The notes beneath the pieces were generated by a model, which was given only the letters and a program-made list of their open reading frames with translations, ran no database searches and was not told the origin of the DNA. DNA of 26,760 nucleotides from NCBI GenBank assembly GCA_002686195.1, contig NZAS01000174.1:1-26760 (forward strand). Direction: 5' to 3'. This DNA comes from Candidatus Pacearchaeota archaeon. Lineage in GTDB: Archaea; Nanoarchaeota; Nanoarchaeia; Pacearchaeales; GW2011-AR1. Within the stretch, counting starts at the first letter, position 1; each line of letters starts with the position of its first letter. Below are positions 1-7,299 of the stretch, one piece after another. The position numbers and the translations under genes are program-made.

Positions 1-369
1 ATGTCTACCTGTGGCAGGAATATCGGGAGAGCACAAAGAAATGAACTCGTCTGGTAAATCTACCTTTGGTTTATCCTCGCGAATCTTTTCATCCGAGAAT
101 AACGCCTCAAACTTGGTGAAATCAATTCTACCAGATAGAGAATCCCACTTCTGTAGCTGTGTGAAAGTTCCACATTTGCGCACCAGGCGCCTGATGTTTC
201 TTCCCCGATAATCACAAATCCAACACTTGAAAACATTCTTATCGATGTTCACTGAAAGTTTGCGTTTGCGATGATTGCACGCAGGGCAGTTAAATAACAG
301 TTCTTGACGTTGAGCGTGCGCATCACCCAAGACATCACGAAGTATTCTGATCTTTTCCTTTCTGCTCAA
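1..369 (-). CDS. DNA primase, N-terminal zinc-ribbon part (3' end outside window)
   Basis: The frame is open for 123 codons from a TTG at 369-367 to the window edge. The only other in-frame start of note is a TTG at 330-328, and an in-frame stop lies at 390-388. The TTG start gives MSRKEKIRILRDVLGD, followed by a four-cysteine zinc ribbon: C28-x2-C31 (CPACNH) and C49-x2-C52 (CWIC), 17 residues apart. This is the spacing expected of the DnaG/T7-gp4 type primase zinc-binding domain, which recognises template DNA and helps start RNA primers. A basic stretch (RKRK) follows the first cysteine pair, and the second pair is followed by DYRGRNIRRL, as in phage primases. The catalytic TOPRIM region would lie beyond the window. 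It overlaps the resolvase gene by 35 bp in another frame, so the two are probably co-translated. A different zinc-ribbon replication protein is possible. The start is inferred; the frame and Cys4 motif are seen directly. Confidence 0.72.
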   Translation of the reverse strand, partial: MSRKEKIRILRDVLGDAHAQRQELLFNCPACNHRKRKLSVNIDKNVFKCWICDYRGRNIRRLVRKCGTFTQLQKWDSLSGRIDFTKFEALFSDEKIREDKPKVDLPDEFISLCSPDIPATGRH

Positions 370-907
370 GCGCCCACCCTGCTTTGGCTAGTATGATAGC
401 ATCTGCCCTGTCATAGGATTCAGGGCGAGGATTTCCATGTCTGGTATATTCTACCTTAAATGCAGGCTCTGTGTCAAGCAGAAACTGCAACACAACTTCC
501 TTTGCTTTCTTGCCTCGAAGGCCTGTAACTCCTGCTTGCTTGCGGGCGGTGGATGCGCCAATATAAGCTGGCTCGATCTCGAATAGCTCATACAAGAGCC
601 ACGACACGACTCCATTAAAACGATGCAAAGTGGAGAGAGTCTTCGCTGATGATTTGCCAGACATGAACATATGAAGCGACTGCTCGATGTAAATGTGCTC
701 TATAGGAAATTGAGCTTCTCCAACCAAAGTATCATTATTACACTGATAGGCTTCAAAAATATCCATGAGTTTATTTTTGATAACTTCTACTTTTTCAAAA
801 AAGTTCTTATACTTTTTCAAGTCAACCGAGTCATAGTAGAGCAACTTATCATCAGCTACAATCGCGAAACCAGTAATACTCGTTGAAATATCAACGCCTA
901 GGATCAT
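335..907 (-). CDS. RuvC-like Holliday junction resolvase
   Basis: This 190-aa protein has the RNase H/RuvC fold signature in the correct order. Strand 1 carries the first acid (MILGVDISTS, D6), a second acid lies after a beta strand (IYIEQSLH, E75), and a C-terminal helix carries DRADA with D166 and D169. These match the D-E-D-D metal ligands of RuvC-family crossover junction endonucleases, which resolve four-way junctions by metal-dependent cleavage. Length is typical (E. coli RuvC is 173 aa). In phages such enzymes resolve recombination and replication intermediates or debranch DNA before packaging. The ATG at 907-905 overlaps the stop of the preceding virion gene (ATGA), and the downstream primase starts inside this gene, so the three appear to be one transcription unit. 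The Shine-Dalgarno sequence is weak (TTGGAT), which fits translational coupling. The nuclease family is well supported; the exact DNA substrate is inferred. Confidence 0.88.
   Translation of the reverse strand: MILGVDISTSITGFAIVADDKLLYYDSVDLKKYKNFFEKVEVIKNKLMDIFEAYQCNNDTLVGEAQFPIEHIYIEQSLHMFMSGKSSAKTLSTLHRFNGVVSWLLYELFEIEPAYIGASTARKQAGVTGLRGKKAKEVVLQFLLDTEPAFKVEYTRHGNPRPESYDRADAIILAKAGWALEQKGKDQNTS
375..380 (-). promoter_or_regulatory. Candidate ribosome binding site for the TTG-started primase
   Basis: The minus strand reads AGGGTG here, 5 nt upstream of the TTG at 369-367. It is an imperfect Shine-Dalgarno sequence, but it sits at the right distance for the only start that keeps the whole primase N-terminus. 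It lies inside the end of the resolvase coding region. Confidence 0.4.
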
Positions 908-2292
908 ATATCCAACTTGATCTTAAATGTTAAATCCTGCGCTTCTTCTTTTAGTACAGGAGACGACAAGGAAGCAATCCCAATCAAATTCTTATTATCA
1001 TCATACACTCCAATTTTCGAAATGTATACCTGTCTTTTAAAAGAAGCTGAATAATGTTGGGCGCTCGAACTTCCAAAGTTAGTAATAGTGCGCTCTTTTT
1101 CTTCAAAAAGATAAGACGAAGTTATAATCCAATAATTGGGATCCGCTTGCTGGGGGGTTTCGTCAATGGCGGCGCTCTCGCTCACATAATTGAGATAAGT
1201 CGGATTATTGGAAAAATTCACTTCGCCGCGGCGCGCATTAGCAAACATCGTTGTGGTTTGCACCTCCGTTGTTCCTTTAAAAGATAAAACAAACGATGCA
1301 TTATAAAAATTTTGTCCTGTGGTGGCTTGAGAAACACCATCATTGGCGCCGGCCCCAAAGAATTTCCATGATGGAGCGTAAGCAGTCCCATCTCCCTTGA
1401 CGATTGGCAATGTTTCGTCATTTAAAGCCCACGAGCCTGTGAGCAATACAAATCCCTCATCATATAAAACAACACCACCAACTTTATCGTTGTAGGCTGC
1501 TGAATCAGAACTCCATACCTGAATCAGTTCTCCATTTTGTCTTGTATCTTTTAACTCTCCTGCCAATGACCCTGTGTAATACCACTTTAAAGAAACAGTT
1601 CCTGGTTTAATCTTAGAACCATAAAAAATCGAAGGAATAGAAAGAAGATTGATCGTTTGTTGATCTTTATATACAATACTATTGTTCACCGAGGCTGTAA
1701 CTTTATAGTGCTCGCTTATATAACCATAATAATCCAAAGTGGTTTTTAACGCCCAGTAGTGAGGATATTTAGGGCGATTAAAAACTTCGACCGGGGTACT
1801 ATCGGAAACGGGATCCGCGCCGGCGGGCAACAAAGTAGGATCTCCCGTGATTAGTTTGCCGGCCAAGGGAGCCATATATTCGCGTGTTATAGAAGCAGAC
1901 ATGGGATAACTGCTGGACATAACATCCCCAAATTCAAAATCTGTCGCATAATTACTCGCAGTAGCTACAGATCGCCATGTTAGTGTAGTGCCATCTTTGG
2001 TGATATAAGGATAAATTAATCCATTATCCACTACAGCCACACTCGGTTCTTCAGGCTTCCCCAAAGGTCCAATAAACCTTCCAGTGCTAGAAGAAAGCCT
2101 ATCTACATTTAATTCATATAGACTCACATATCCTGCTGTAATGGGAACATCGGCGCCTCGATTAATCGTGCCAGATGTACTAGGGATACTATTATAATAT
2201 ACGCCGCTATCAAAAATGAAAAACTCACAACTAGGGTGAGTTTTCATTGTGTTGGTGAGAATATCTTTGGGCCCGAATTTCTTTAGGGACAT
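904..2292 (-). CDS. Virion structural protein, probable fibre/baseplate-associated (462 aa)
   Basis: I recognise no catalytic motif. The protein is rich in Ser, Thr, Gly, Tyr and Asn, with short beta-strand-like segments and no signal peptide or membrane segment, as expected of a phage tail-fibre or decoration protein. The N-terminus (MSLKKFGPKDILTNTMKTHP) looks like a small attachment head. The last ~110 residues share a module with the upstream 362-aa protein: both contain N-[FY]-S-x-NPTY, then [YI]-x(2)-[IV]-G-[VL]-Y-[DN], then A-x-LS-x-P, and end in [KR]-[IV]-[KR]-LD-[IY]. The gene starts 2 bp after the stop of that paralogue and overlaps the resolvase start at its own end. The ribosome binding site is weak, so coupling to the upstream gene is likely. 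The structural role is inferred from composition and from lying in the same run as gp25 and gp6. Confidence 0.75.
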   Translation of the reverse strand: MSLKKFGPKDILTNTMKTHPSCEFFIFDSGVYYNSIPSTSGTINRGADVPITAGYVSLYELNVDRLSSSTGRFIGPLGKPEEPSVAVVDNGLIYPYITKDGTTLTWRSVATASNYATDFEFGDVMSSSYPMSASITREYMAPLAGKLITGDPTLLPAGADPVSDSTPVEVFNRPKYPHYWALKTTLDYYGYISEHYKVTASVNNSIVYKDQQTINLLSIPSIFYGSKIKPGTVSLKWYYTGSLAGELKDTRQNGELIQVWSSDSAAYNDKVGGVVLYDEGFVLLTGSWALNDETLPIVKGDGTAYAPSWKFFGAGANDGVSQATTGQNFYNASFVLSFKGTTEVQTTTMFANARRGEVNFSNNPTYLNYVSESAAIDETPQQADPNYWIITSSYLFEEKERTITNFGSSSAQHYSASFKRQVYISKIGVYDDNKNLIGIASLSSPVLKEEAQDLTFKIKLDI

Positions 2293-2294
2293 TT

Positions 2295-3383
2295 TTAGTA
2301 GTCCAGTCTGACTCTCAGCGTCAACTCATTGTTGGGATCTTTCCTTAGGGGCTCCGATAGCTTGGCGACAGCCAGTAGTTCATTACTGGCGTTATAGAGG
2401 CCTACTGTTGTGACATAGGCGCGCGGCATCGAGGTTGCCTCCTCCTTCACTCGAATCTTGCTCCCTATCGTATATGTAGGGTTAGAGCTATAGTTAAACT
2501 TGGTGGCCGGCGCCCGACAGAAGTAGATGGCTGAGTTAATTTCAGTGGTGTTATTAAAGCTAATATTTTGAATACGGTGCCTGAATCCATCGCATGCGGC
2601 GCTAATAGGCACATTGGTAAATGTGCCGGAGATGCCTTGATGAATACCATTATTCTTTAAGAATTCATGGTTTATAGGGTTGCCCTGACCTGGGGGACTC
2701 GTAAACACCGCACCCGTCAATGCCGCAATGCCTAAATTATAAAAGATTGCCCCGACAGAGCCCGTTTGATAAGCTGGGGTGGTGACATAGAGTGGTGCCC
2801 AATCGCCAGTTTGACCTTCGGCTGTGCCTTGGGTGGCTGATGCGGAAGGGGAGTCGGTAATTGTTTGACACGATGTAGGAACTCCGAAAGGATCAGACCA
2901 AGAGCCAGTCCCGATAACAAGACTAAATGTCCCCTTTTTGATGGAATCCTTAACTAACAGACGAGAAAAGTTAACGAAGAACATTTCCTTCATCAAATTG
3001 TTGTCATCAGCAATAACTAAATCATTTTCAAATTGTTCGATGGCGCCAGTTACATCGGTCCCCAAACACACCAAAGCCAACTCATTGTACATGTTAATTT
3101 TTTTAGCATTTTGTACATTTGCGGAAGAACTTAAATCAGAATTGTCGGAATATCCCACTGTAAGATCAAATATGTGGTTGGCTGACGAACTCAAGTAGGG
3201 ATAATCATAAACAGATTGAAACATTCCATGAGAATAATTCTTAATATTCTCCTCGCCGGTAGTTGTTTTATCTGTATAGGTTCCTGAAACTATTGAGCCT
3301 GTGAGGGGGATCGCCTCATGCAGCAGGGTGCGTGTCGTAGTAACATCGGTGCCCGGGTTAAGGGTTTCAAAAATATTAGCCAT
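2295..3383 (-). CDS. Virion structural protein sharing a C-terminal module with its neighbour (362 aa)
   Basis: The protein has the Ser/Thr/Gly/Asn-rich composition of phage fibre proteins and no recognised enzyme motif. The N-terminus contains NIF-x4-GTDVTT, a segment also found inside the 335-aa protein encoded just upstream (3400-4407). The C-terminus (about the last 75 residues) matches that of the 462-aa protein downstream, with NYSSNPTY and a VGLYNASNELLAVAKLSEP segment ending in RVRLDY. It therefore looks like a chimaera of modules shared with both neighbours. A GGAG Shine-Dalgarno sequence lies about 8 nt before the ATG at 3383-3381, in a 16-bp gap. A peripheral tail or fibre role is inferred. 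It could equally be a head decoration protein. Confidence 0.75.
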   Translation of the reverse strand: MANIFETLNPGTDVTTTRTLLHEAIPLTGSIVSGTYTDKTTTGEENIKNYSHGMFQSVYDYPYLSSSANHIFDLTVGYSDNSDLSSSANVQNAKKINMYNELALVCLGTDVTGAIEQFENDLVIADDNNLMKEMFFVNFSRLLVKDSIKKGTFSLVIGTGSWSDPFGVPTSCQTITDSPSASATQGTAEGQTGDWAPLYVTTPAYQTGSVGAIFYNLGIAALTGAVFTSPPGQGNPINHEFLKNNGIHQGISGTFTNVPISAACDGFRHRIQNISFNNTTEINSAIYFCRAPATKFNYSSNPTYTIGSKIRVKEEATSMPRAYVTTVGLYNASNELLAVAKLSEPLRKDPNNELTLRVRLDY

Positions 3384-3399
3384 TCATATTCTCCAAATC

Positions 3400-4407
3400 T
3401 TAGGTGTCCCTCTTAATGAGGGTAATGGGGATATCTAAAGAAAACCCGCTAGCGCGACCAGTGATTTCCAAAGAAGTGACAATAGTTGAAAATGTCTTAC
3501 CAGAGATGCCAGTAATTGTTGCACCGGTAGAGCCAAATTTTGTCCAACGAGTGTCGGCAGTTTGGGTCATAGTGGTGGTTAAAGCCGGGTCTACAGTTAC
3601 ATTTAACGAAGTCATGCTTCCCACTACTCCTTGCGATTGTACTAAAGTGGTTACATCAGTTCCACTGCTCACATTGAAAATATTGGCGCGCGCCATAGGA
3701 ATGTTTACCGATCTAAACCCTAAACGGTCACCGGGGGAAACAGCGGTGCGTGTTTGTAAAAGGGGCGCTGAGGCCACCGGATTGCCGCCGGCATCAGTAG
3801 CATACTTAGCGCTCCCGGGAGCACTCATGATCGAGTTAATAAAGTTCTTATCATAAGTAACTTTAGCGTTTAAATCTAAAAGATTATTAGCAATAATATA
3901 GTTTTCTAAATTTGATCTGGTCATTAAAATATCAGCATTATCTATGCAAGATTCAATGGTTATCATTTGCGCAGATGTCTGCCCAGAGCCTAATGCATAG
4001 CCCGGACCAAAGCCTGTAGATGGTGATGCATTTAAAGCACTAAGGGTTTGAGCATTTACAGCCACATAAATGGTATTGTTTTTACGCGTAACGCTAAAGG
4101 TATCCCATTTTCCATCATTATACAAAAGATTAGGCAGATAAAGAAGTTCAAGATTACGAAGAGAAATCAACCCATACTTAAGGGCGCTTCCCATTGTGAA
4201 CGCTTCTAAAATTGGTATTTGCAAAACCTCTAAATCATCATATGCAGAACCAGAAGGATGATTGAGTTTATACATCCCATAATTTATCTCATCATCGCCA
4301 AACGCATATTTAGCGATCTTAAAATCTCCTTTTGCCATTAATTCGCGCCCTTTCTCTGTTAAAACAGCGTCTAAAATAATATCACCAGAGTTGTCTAAAA
4401 AAGCCAT
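3400..4407 (-). CDS. Virion structural protein with MAFLD-type N-terminal module (335 aa)
   Basis: The first ~45 residues form a recognisable module: an MAFLDNSGD start, then LTEKGRELMAKGDFKIAKYA, then GDDEINYGMY. The 354-aa protein at 11913-12977 begins with the same pattern (FLD, LTxxGRxL, YAFxDDxIxY). The rest is Ser/Thr/Ala-rich with predicted beta content and no catalytic motif. The likely role is a baseplate or fibre component whose N-terminus docks to a common partner. A strong purine-rich Shine-Dalgarno region (4415-4424) precedes the ATG at 4407-4405, and the shared module confirms this start. A 37-bp gap separates it from the gene upstream, one of the larger gaps here, and a T4-late-like TATAAATA lies at 4471-4464. 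The structural role is inferred. Confidence 0.75.
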   Translation of the reverse strand: MAFLDNSGDIILDAVLTEKGRELMAKGDFKIAKYAFGDDEINYGMYKLNHPSGSAYDDLEVLQIPILEAFTMGSALKYGLISLRNLELLYLPNLLYNDGKWDTFSVTRKNNTIYVAVNAQTLSALNASPSTGFGPGYALGSGQTSAQMITIESCIDNADILMTRSNLENYIIANNLLDLNAKVTYDKNFINSIMSAPGSAKYATDAGGNPVASAPLLQTRTAVSPGDRLGFRSVNIPMARANIFNVSSGTDVTTLVQSQGVVGSMTSLNVTVDPALTTTMTQTADTRWTKFGSTGATITGISGKTFSTIVTSLEITGRASGFSLDIPITLIKRDT

Positions 4408-4414
4408 TTATATA

Positions 4415-4424
4415 CCTCTCTCCT
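4415..4424 (-). promoter_or_regulatory. Ribosome binding site of the 335-aa gene
   Basis: The minus strand reads AGGAGAGAGG, which places AGGAG and GAGAGG cores 7 to 13 nt before the ATG at 4407-4405. It is among the strongest Shine-Dalgarno sequences in the window, consistent with an abundant structural protein. Confidence 0.6.
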
Positions 4425-4444
4425 TTAAATAGTTAGTGTTTTTT

Positions 4445-7288
4445 TTAATTGCTTTCATACTCGTATTTATACGTAACATTTAAATCTATTTTCTTACCTG
4501 TCTTTTTAGAAGTCAAGCGAATCTTAAAAGTTTTATCCCAAATTAAATCGTCAGCATCTCCAAGGCTCATGTTCAGTAATTGAGAATGGGCAGTTTTTTC
4601 ATAATCCACCAGCACATCGTTTAAAGCTATTTGAGACATATTGGGTTGTAGCTGAATTAATTTTTTAAATGGAATTGAAGGATTTACGAAAATATCTTCT
4701 TCTAACTCTTCCTCAAAAATTACCTCGAAGTTGGAATAAGTATAACCCCCATCATTAATTAGCTCTGCTTCGTAAATTTCCGATAAATGGCCGGGCACGA
4801 AGTTTTCATTAAGTATCCTAAACAGATAATAATACTTCTTATTGGTTTGTATCATATCATACAAGATTGTGTTTGATAAGGTAAATTGTGAATCTTTAAG
4901 TTTTAAGTCGACTGTGCTTATCAAATTGTTGTCAAAATCTGCAATATTTTCGGGGGGGTCGCTTGTGCGATACATCTCCACATAACGTTGTTGAGAAATA
5001 GTTTCAAATGGGATAATGTCTGTTCCCATAAGATCGCGTGCGTTTAAATAATCTTCTTCTAATGTTATATCTGCAGTTGAAATGGTGCTGGGATAGGATT
5101 CTTCTGCAAATGTTTCGTAATCAACATAATATCCAATAATTTGGGAAGCGTCCAACATTTGAAATGGTTTTAACGAAAGCTGGTTTGGGGGGTTGTCTAA
5201 CACTTTAAGAGTTTTACTATCGATTGGTACTTCGAATATTTGTAAAGAAGGCTCGACATTCACATAAAAATCAGCCATATAAGGTGTGGCGTCTTCTTCG
5301 CTTTTTAAAATTGTTAGTAAAGAATCATCCAGTATGGTGGCTTCTGGATCTGTAGGTATACATTTATTAGTCGATACATCGCACCTTTCGTCGCTCCCGC
5401 AATCTGCGTCCGAAAAACAAGGACCGGGGCCCCAAAGCTGAGAGGCGCTATCACCAGTTTCTGGATTAAAGAATTCCACGCACCAACTTCCCTCAATGTC
5501 ATTATCGGGATCATCCTCGATATCGTTTATAGTTCGTGTAAGTCGCAAATCTGATGTTTGGTATTTTGCACCTACAGAGACAATATAAGCGTAAATATTA
5601 TAAGTGTAATCTTCTCCATATTTTACTTGTGAATCAAAAAGATTAATATGATTATTCTCAAAAAATCCAGTGTTTTCTAGATATATACTATTGAAAATCC
5701 AGTAATTTTGTAACACATTTTGTCTTTGTGAATCACCTGTTGGGGGACCTCCTATTTTTTCAATTCTATATGCTATCACCTCGTTATGTTTTGAACCAAT
5801 ATTGTATAAATCATTCAAATTATCAATACTAAAATTATCCGTATTGCTAACAAACTCCACAGCATCTTCAATAGTCCCCAGAACACTCTCCGAATTTATG
5901 TAACGATAAGTGCCAGTTTTATCAATAGCAGCCTCTCGATGAATAGTTTTTTCTCCTATAAAATACTCGTTATCAGTAGTTGAAAGATAATTGTCATAAG
6001 CATAGCTGAGTAATTTGAAATAATCTACTGCTTTAAGAGAAATATTCTGAGTATTCACAACGGTAGTGTCGCGGGTACTATCAATTGAGGCTGATTGATA
6101 GTCTAATGATAAAGCATATTCTTTTTCCTCTGGGGCTAAAGAATCTGCCTCGTTGTTAAACACTTCTTTTAAACTTTTAAGAAATTTCGAAGAACAATTG
6201 TTATTATACAAGGAGTCGGTAAAATATTTGCGATGCCCTTCTGACTCATCGGTCGATGAGTCAGAAATGTCTCCCGATGGAAAACTAATGTCAATATAAT
6301 ATGGAAATAATCCTTTGGTGGTCTCCATATCGACAAAATTAGGTTTAGGAGTTCCACTATTAATAGAATATTGATCAAAATATATATTTTGCAACATGGT
6401 CTCGACATCACTTTTGGTGGACGCGGAAAGAGAAGTTAAAGGTACCGATTGAGAAAGATAACCATGAAGAGTATAGTCAGGTAGTTCTTCTATCCACTCC
6501 ATATCAATGTCAGATAGTATAACATCTAATTCCTCTAAGACTCCCGGGTCGCGCCATTCATCCGTTGGCCAGGTTTTCTCTAAGCTCACAAAATTCTCCA
6601 TAACAGGATTAAAAACTCTTCCCTTGGGTTCTATGTCTTCAGATAAAAAAGCTTTTTCTTCTTCAAGAGCTTCACCAATATCGAGGATATAAGTAATATT
6701 ATTATACATTTCAATCAAATACATGTTGGGGATAAGAAGCGTAGAATCTAAATTCGCGACATATTCTTGATATTCTTTTAAGTAATAATTGTAATCATAA
6801 GTAATTTGCGAAATACTTGCCACCGCATCTCTATCCGCTAATGAAATTATTTCTTGTTTTGGATATGGCAATCCTGTTTCAAACCAATAATCATCCCAAA
6901 CGTCATTATTATAAACCGGAGAATACACCACATCAGCAAATGTCCCCCCTGCTACGACCGCTTTCCATTGACTATCGTTATTTAAAAAATTATTGTCTCC
7001 ATACAACCTCGTTGGAAATTTAAATGTAGGAATGACCACTCCGTCTGTCATAGAAGTCGTTTCAATATCTCCTCGTTCTGTTTTTAAGAAAAAAAGATTT
7101 GTTAATGTGGTAGAATCAAAAGATTTTTGCACTACCTCTTCTCCGCTAACAAGAGCATCTCCCCCTGCGGTAGCTTCCTCGATCTGCCAAAATCCCCCCA
7201 AATTGGTTCGCATAGTGTCTGAAGAGCCGGAAAATAGATTTAAATCAATTATCTTTGCTATTTTTTCTTGTGTGGGGTCTGCAGCCAT
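4445..7288 (-). CDS. Large acidic virion structural protein with a cysteine-rich insert (947 aa)
   Basis: A long acidic protein rich in Asp, Glu, Asn, Tyr and Ser, with no enzyme motif, signal peptide or membrane segment. Two stretches look like fibronectin-III or Ig-like beta-sandwiches: around residues 505-600 (AYRIEKI, then DYTYNIYAYIVS) and around 800-860 (KYYYLFRILNENFVPGHLSE). The C-terminal ~100 residues end in alternating charged and aromatic strands (NVTYKYEYESN). Residues 603-643 carry five cysteines, with C624, C630, C636 and C643 spaced x5, x5 and x6 and containing SDADCGSDERC. That resembles small disulfide-rich modules of secreted proteins and is unexpected in a phage particle protein. 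The start has a clear AAAGGA ribosome binding site 6 nt upstream, in an 11-bp gap after the previous stop. The family is not recognised with certainty; a baseplate or fibre role is inferred from context. Confidence 0.72.
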   Translation of the reverse strand: MAADPTQEKIAKIIDLNLFSGSSDTMRTNLGGFWQIEEATAGGDALVSGEEVVQKSFDSTTLTNLFFLKTERGDIETTSMTDGVVIPTFKFPTRLYGDNNFLNNDSQWKAVVAGGTFADVVYSPVYNNDVWDDYWFETGLPYPKQEIISLADRDAVASISQITYDYNYYLKEYQEYVANLDSTLLIPNMYLIEMYNNITYILDIGEALEEEKAFLSEDIEPKGRVFNPVMENFVSLEKTWPTDEWRDPGVLEELDVILSDIDMEWIEELPDYTLHGYLSQSVPLTSLSASTKSDVETMLQNIYFDQYSINSGTPKPNFVDMETTKGLFPYYIDISFPSGDISDSSTDESEGHRKYFTDSLYNNNCSSKFLKSLKEVFNNEADSLAPEEKEYALSLDYQSASIDSTRDTTVVNTQNISLKAVDYFKLLSYAYDNYLSTTDNEYFIGEKTIHREAAIDKTGTYRYINSESVLGTIEDAVEFVSNTDNFSIDNLNDLYNIGSKHNEVIAYRIEKIGGPPTGDSQRQNVLQNYWIFNSIYLENTGFFENNHINLFDSQVKYGEDYTYNIYAYIVSVGAKYQTSDLRLTRTINDIEDDPDNDIEGSWCVEFFNPETGDSASQLWGPGPCFSDADCGSDERCDVSTNKCIPTDPEATILDDSLLTILKSEEDATPYMADFYVNVEPSLQIFEVPIDSKTLKVLDNPPNQLSLKPFQMLDASQIIGYYVDYETFAEESYPSTISTADITLEEDYLNARDLMGTDIIPFETISQQRYVEMYRTSDPPENIADFDNNLISTVDLKLKDSQFTLSNTILYDMIQTNKKYYYLFRILNENFVPGHLSEIYEAELINDGGYTYSNFEVIFEEELEEDIFVNPSIPFKKLIQLQPNMSQIALNDVLVDYEKTAHSQLLNMSLGDADDLIWDKTFKIRLTSKKTGKKIDLNVTYKYEYESN
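4464..4471 (-). promoter_or_regulatory. Possible T4-type late promoter (TATAAATA)
   Basis: The minus strand reads TATAAATA, the T4 late-promoter consensus, 57 nt upstream of the 335-aa gene and inside the last codons of the 947-aa gene. It is next to one of the wider intergenic gaps. About one or two exact matches per strand are expected by chance at this base composition, and another minus-strand match (25746-25739) lies uselessly inside the gp6 gene, so support is positional only. Confidence 0.22.
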
Positions 7289-7299
7289 TTATTTTTCCT

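Noticed and set aside
1..211. Plus-strand open frame at the left edge
   Set aside because: It is antisense to the Cys4 zinc-ribbon primase frame, which has a recognisable domain.
3404..3856. 150-codon open frame on the plus strand
   Set aside because: It lies fully antisense to the 335-aa virion gene, lacks a convincing ribosome binding site, and no other plus-strand gene exists in the window.
4431..4446. T-rich run as a possible terminator
   Set aside because: On the coding strand it reads as an A-run with no preceding hairpin, so it does not fit an intrinsic terminator for the minus-strand genes.
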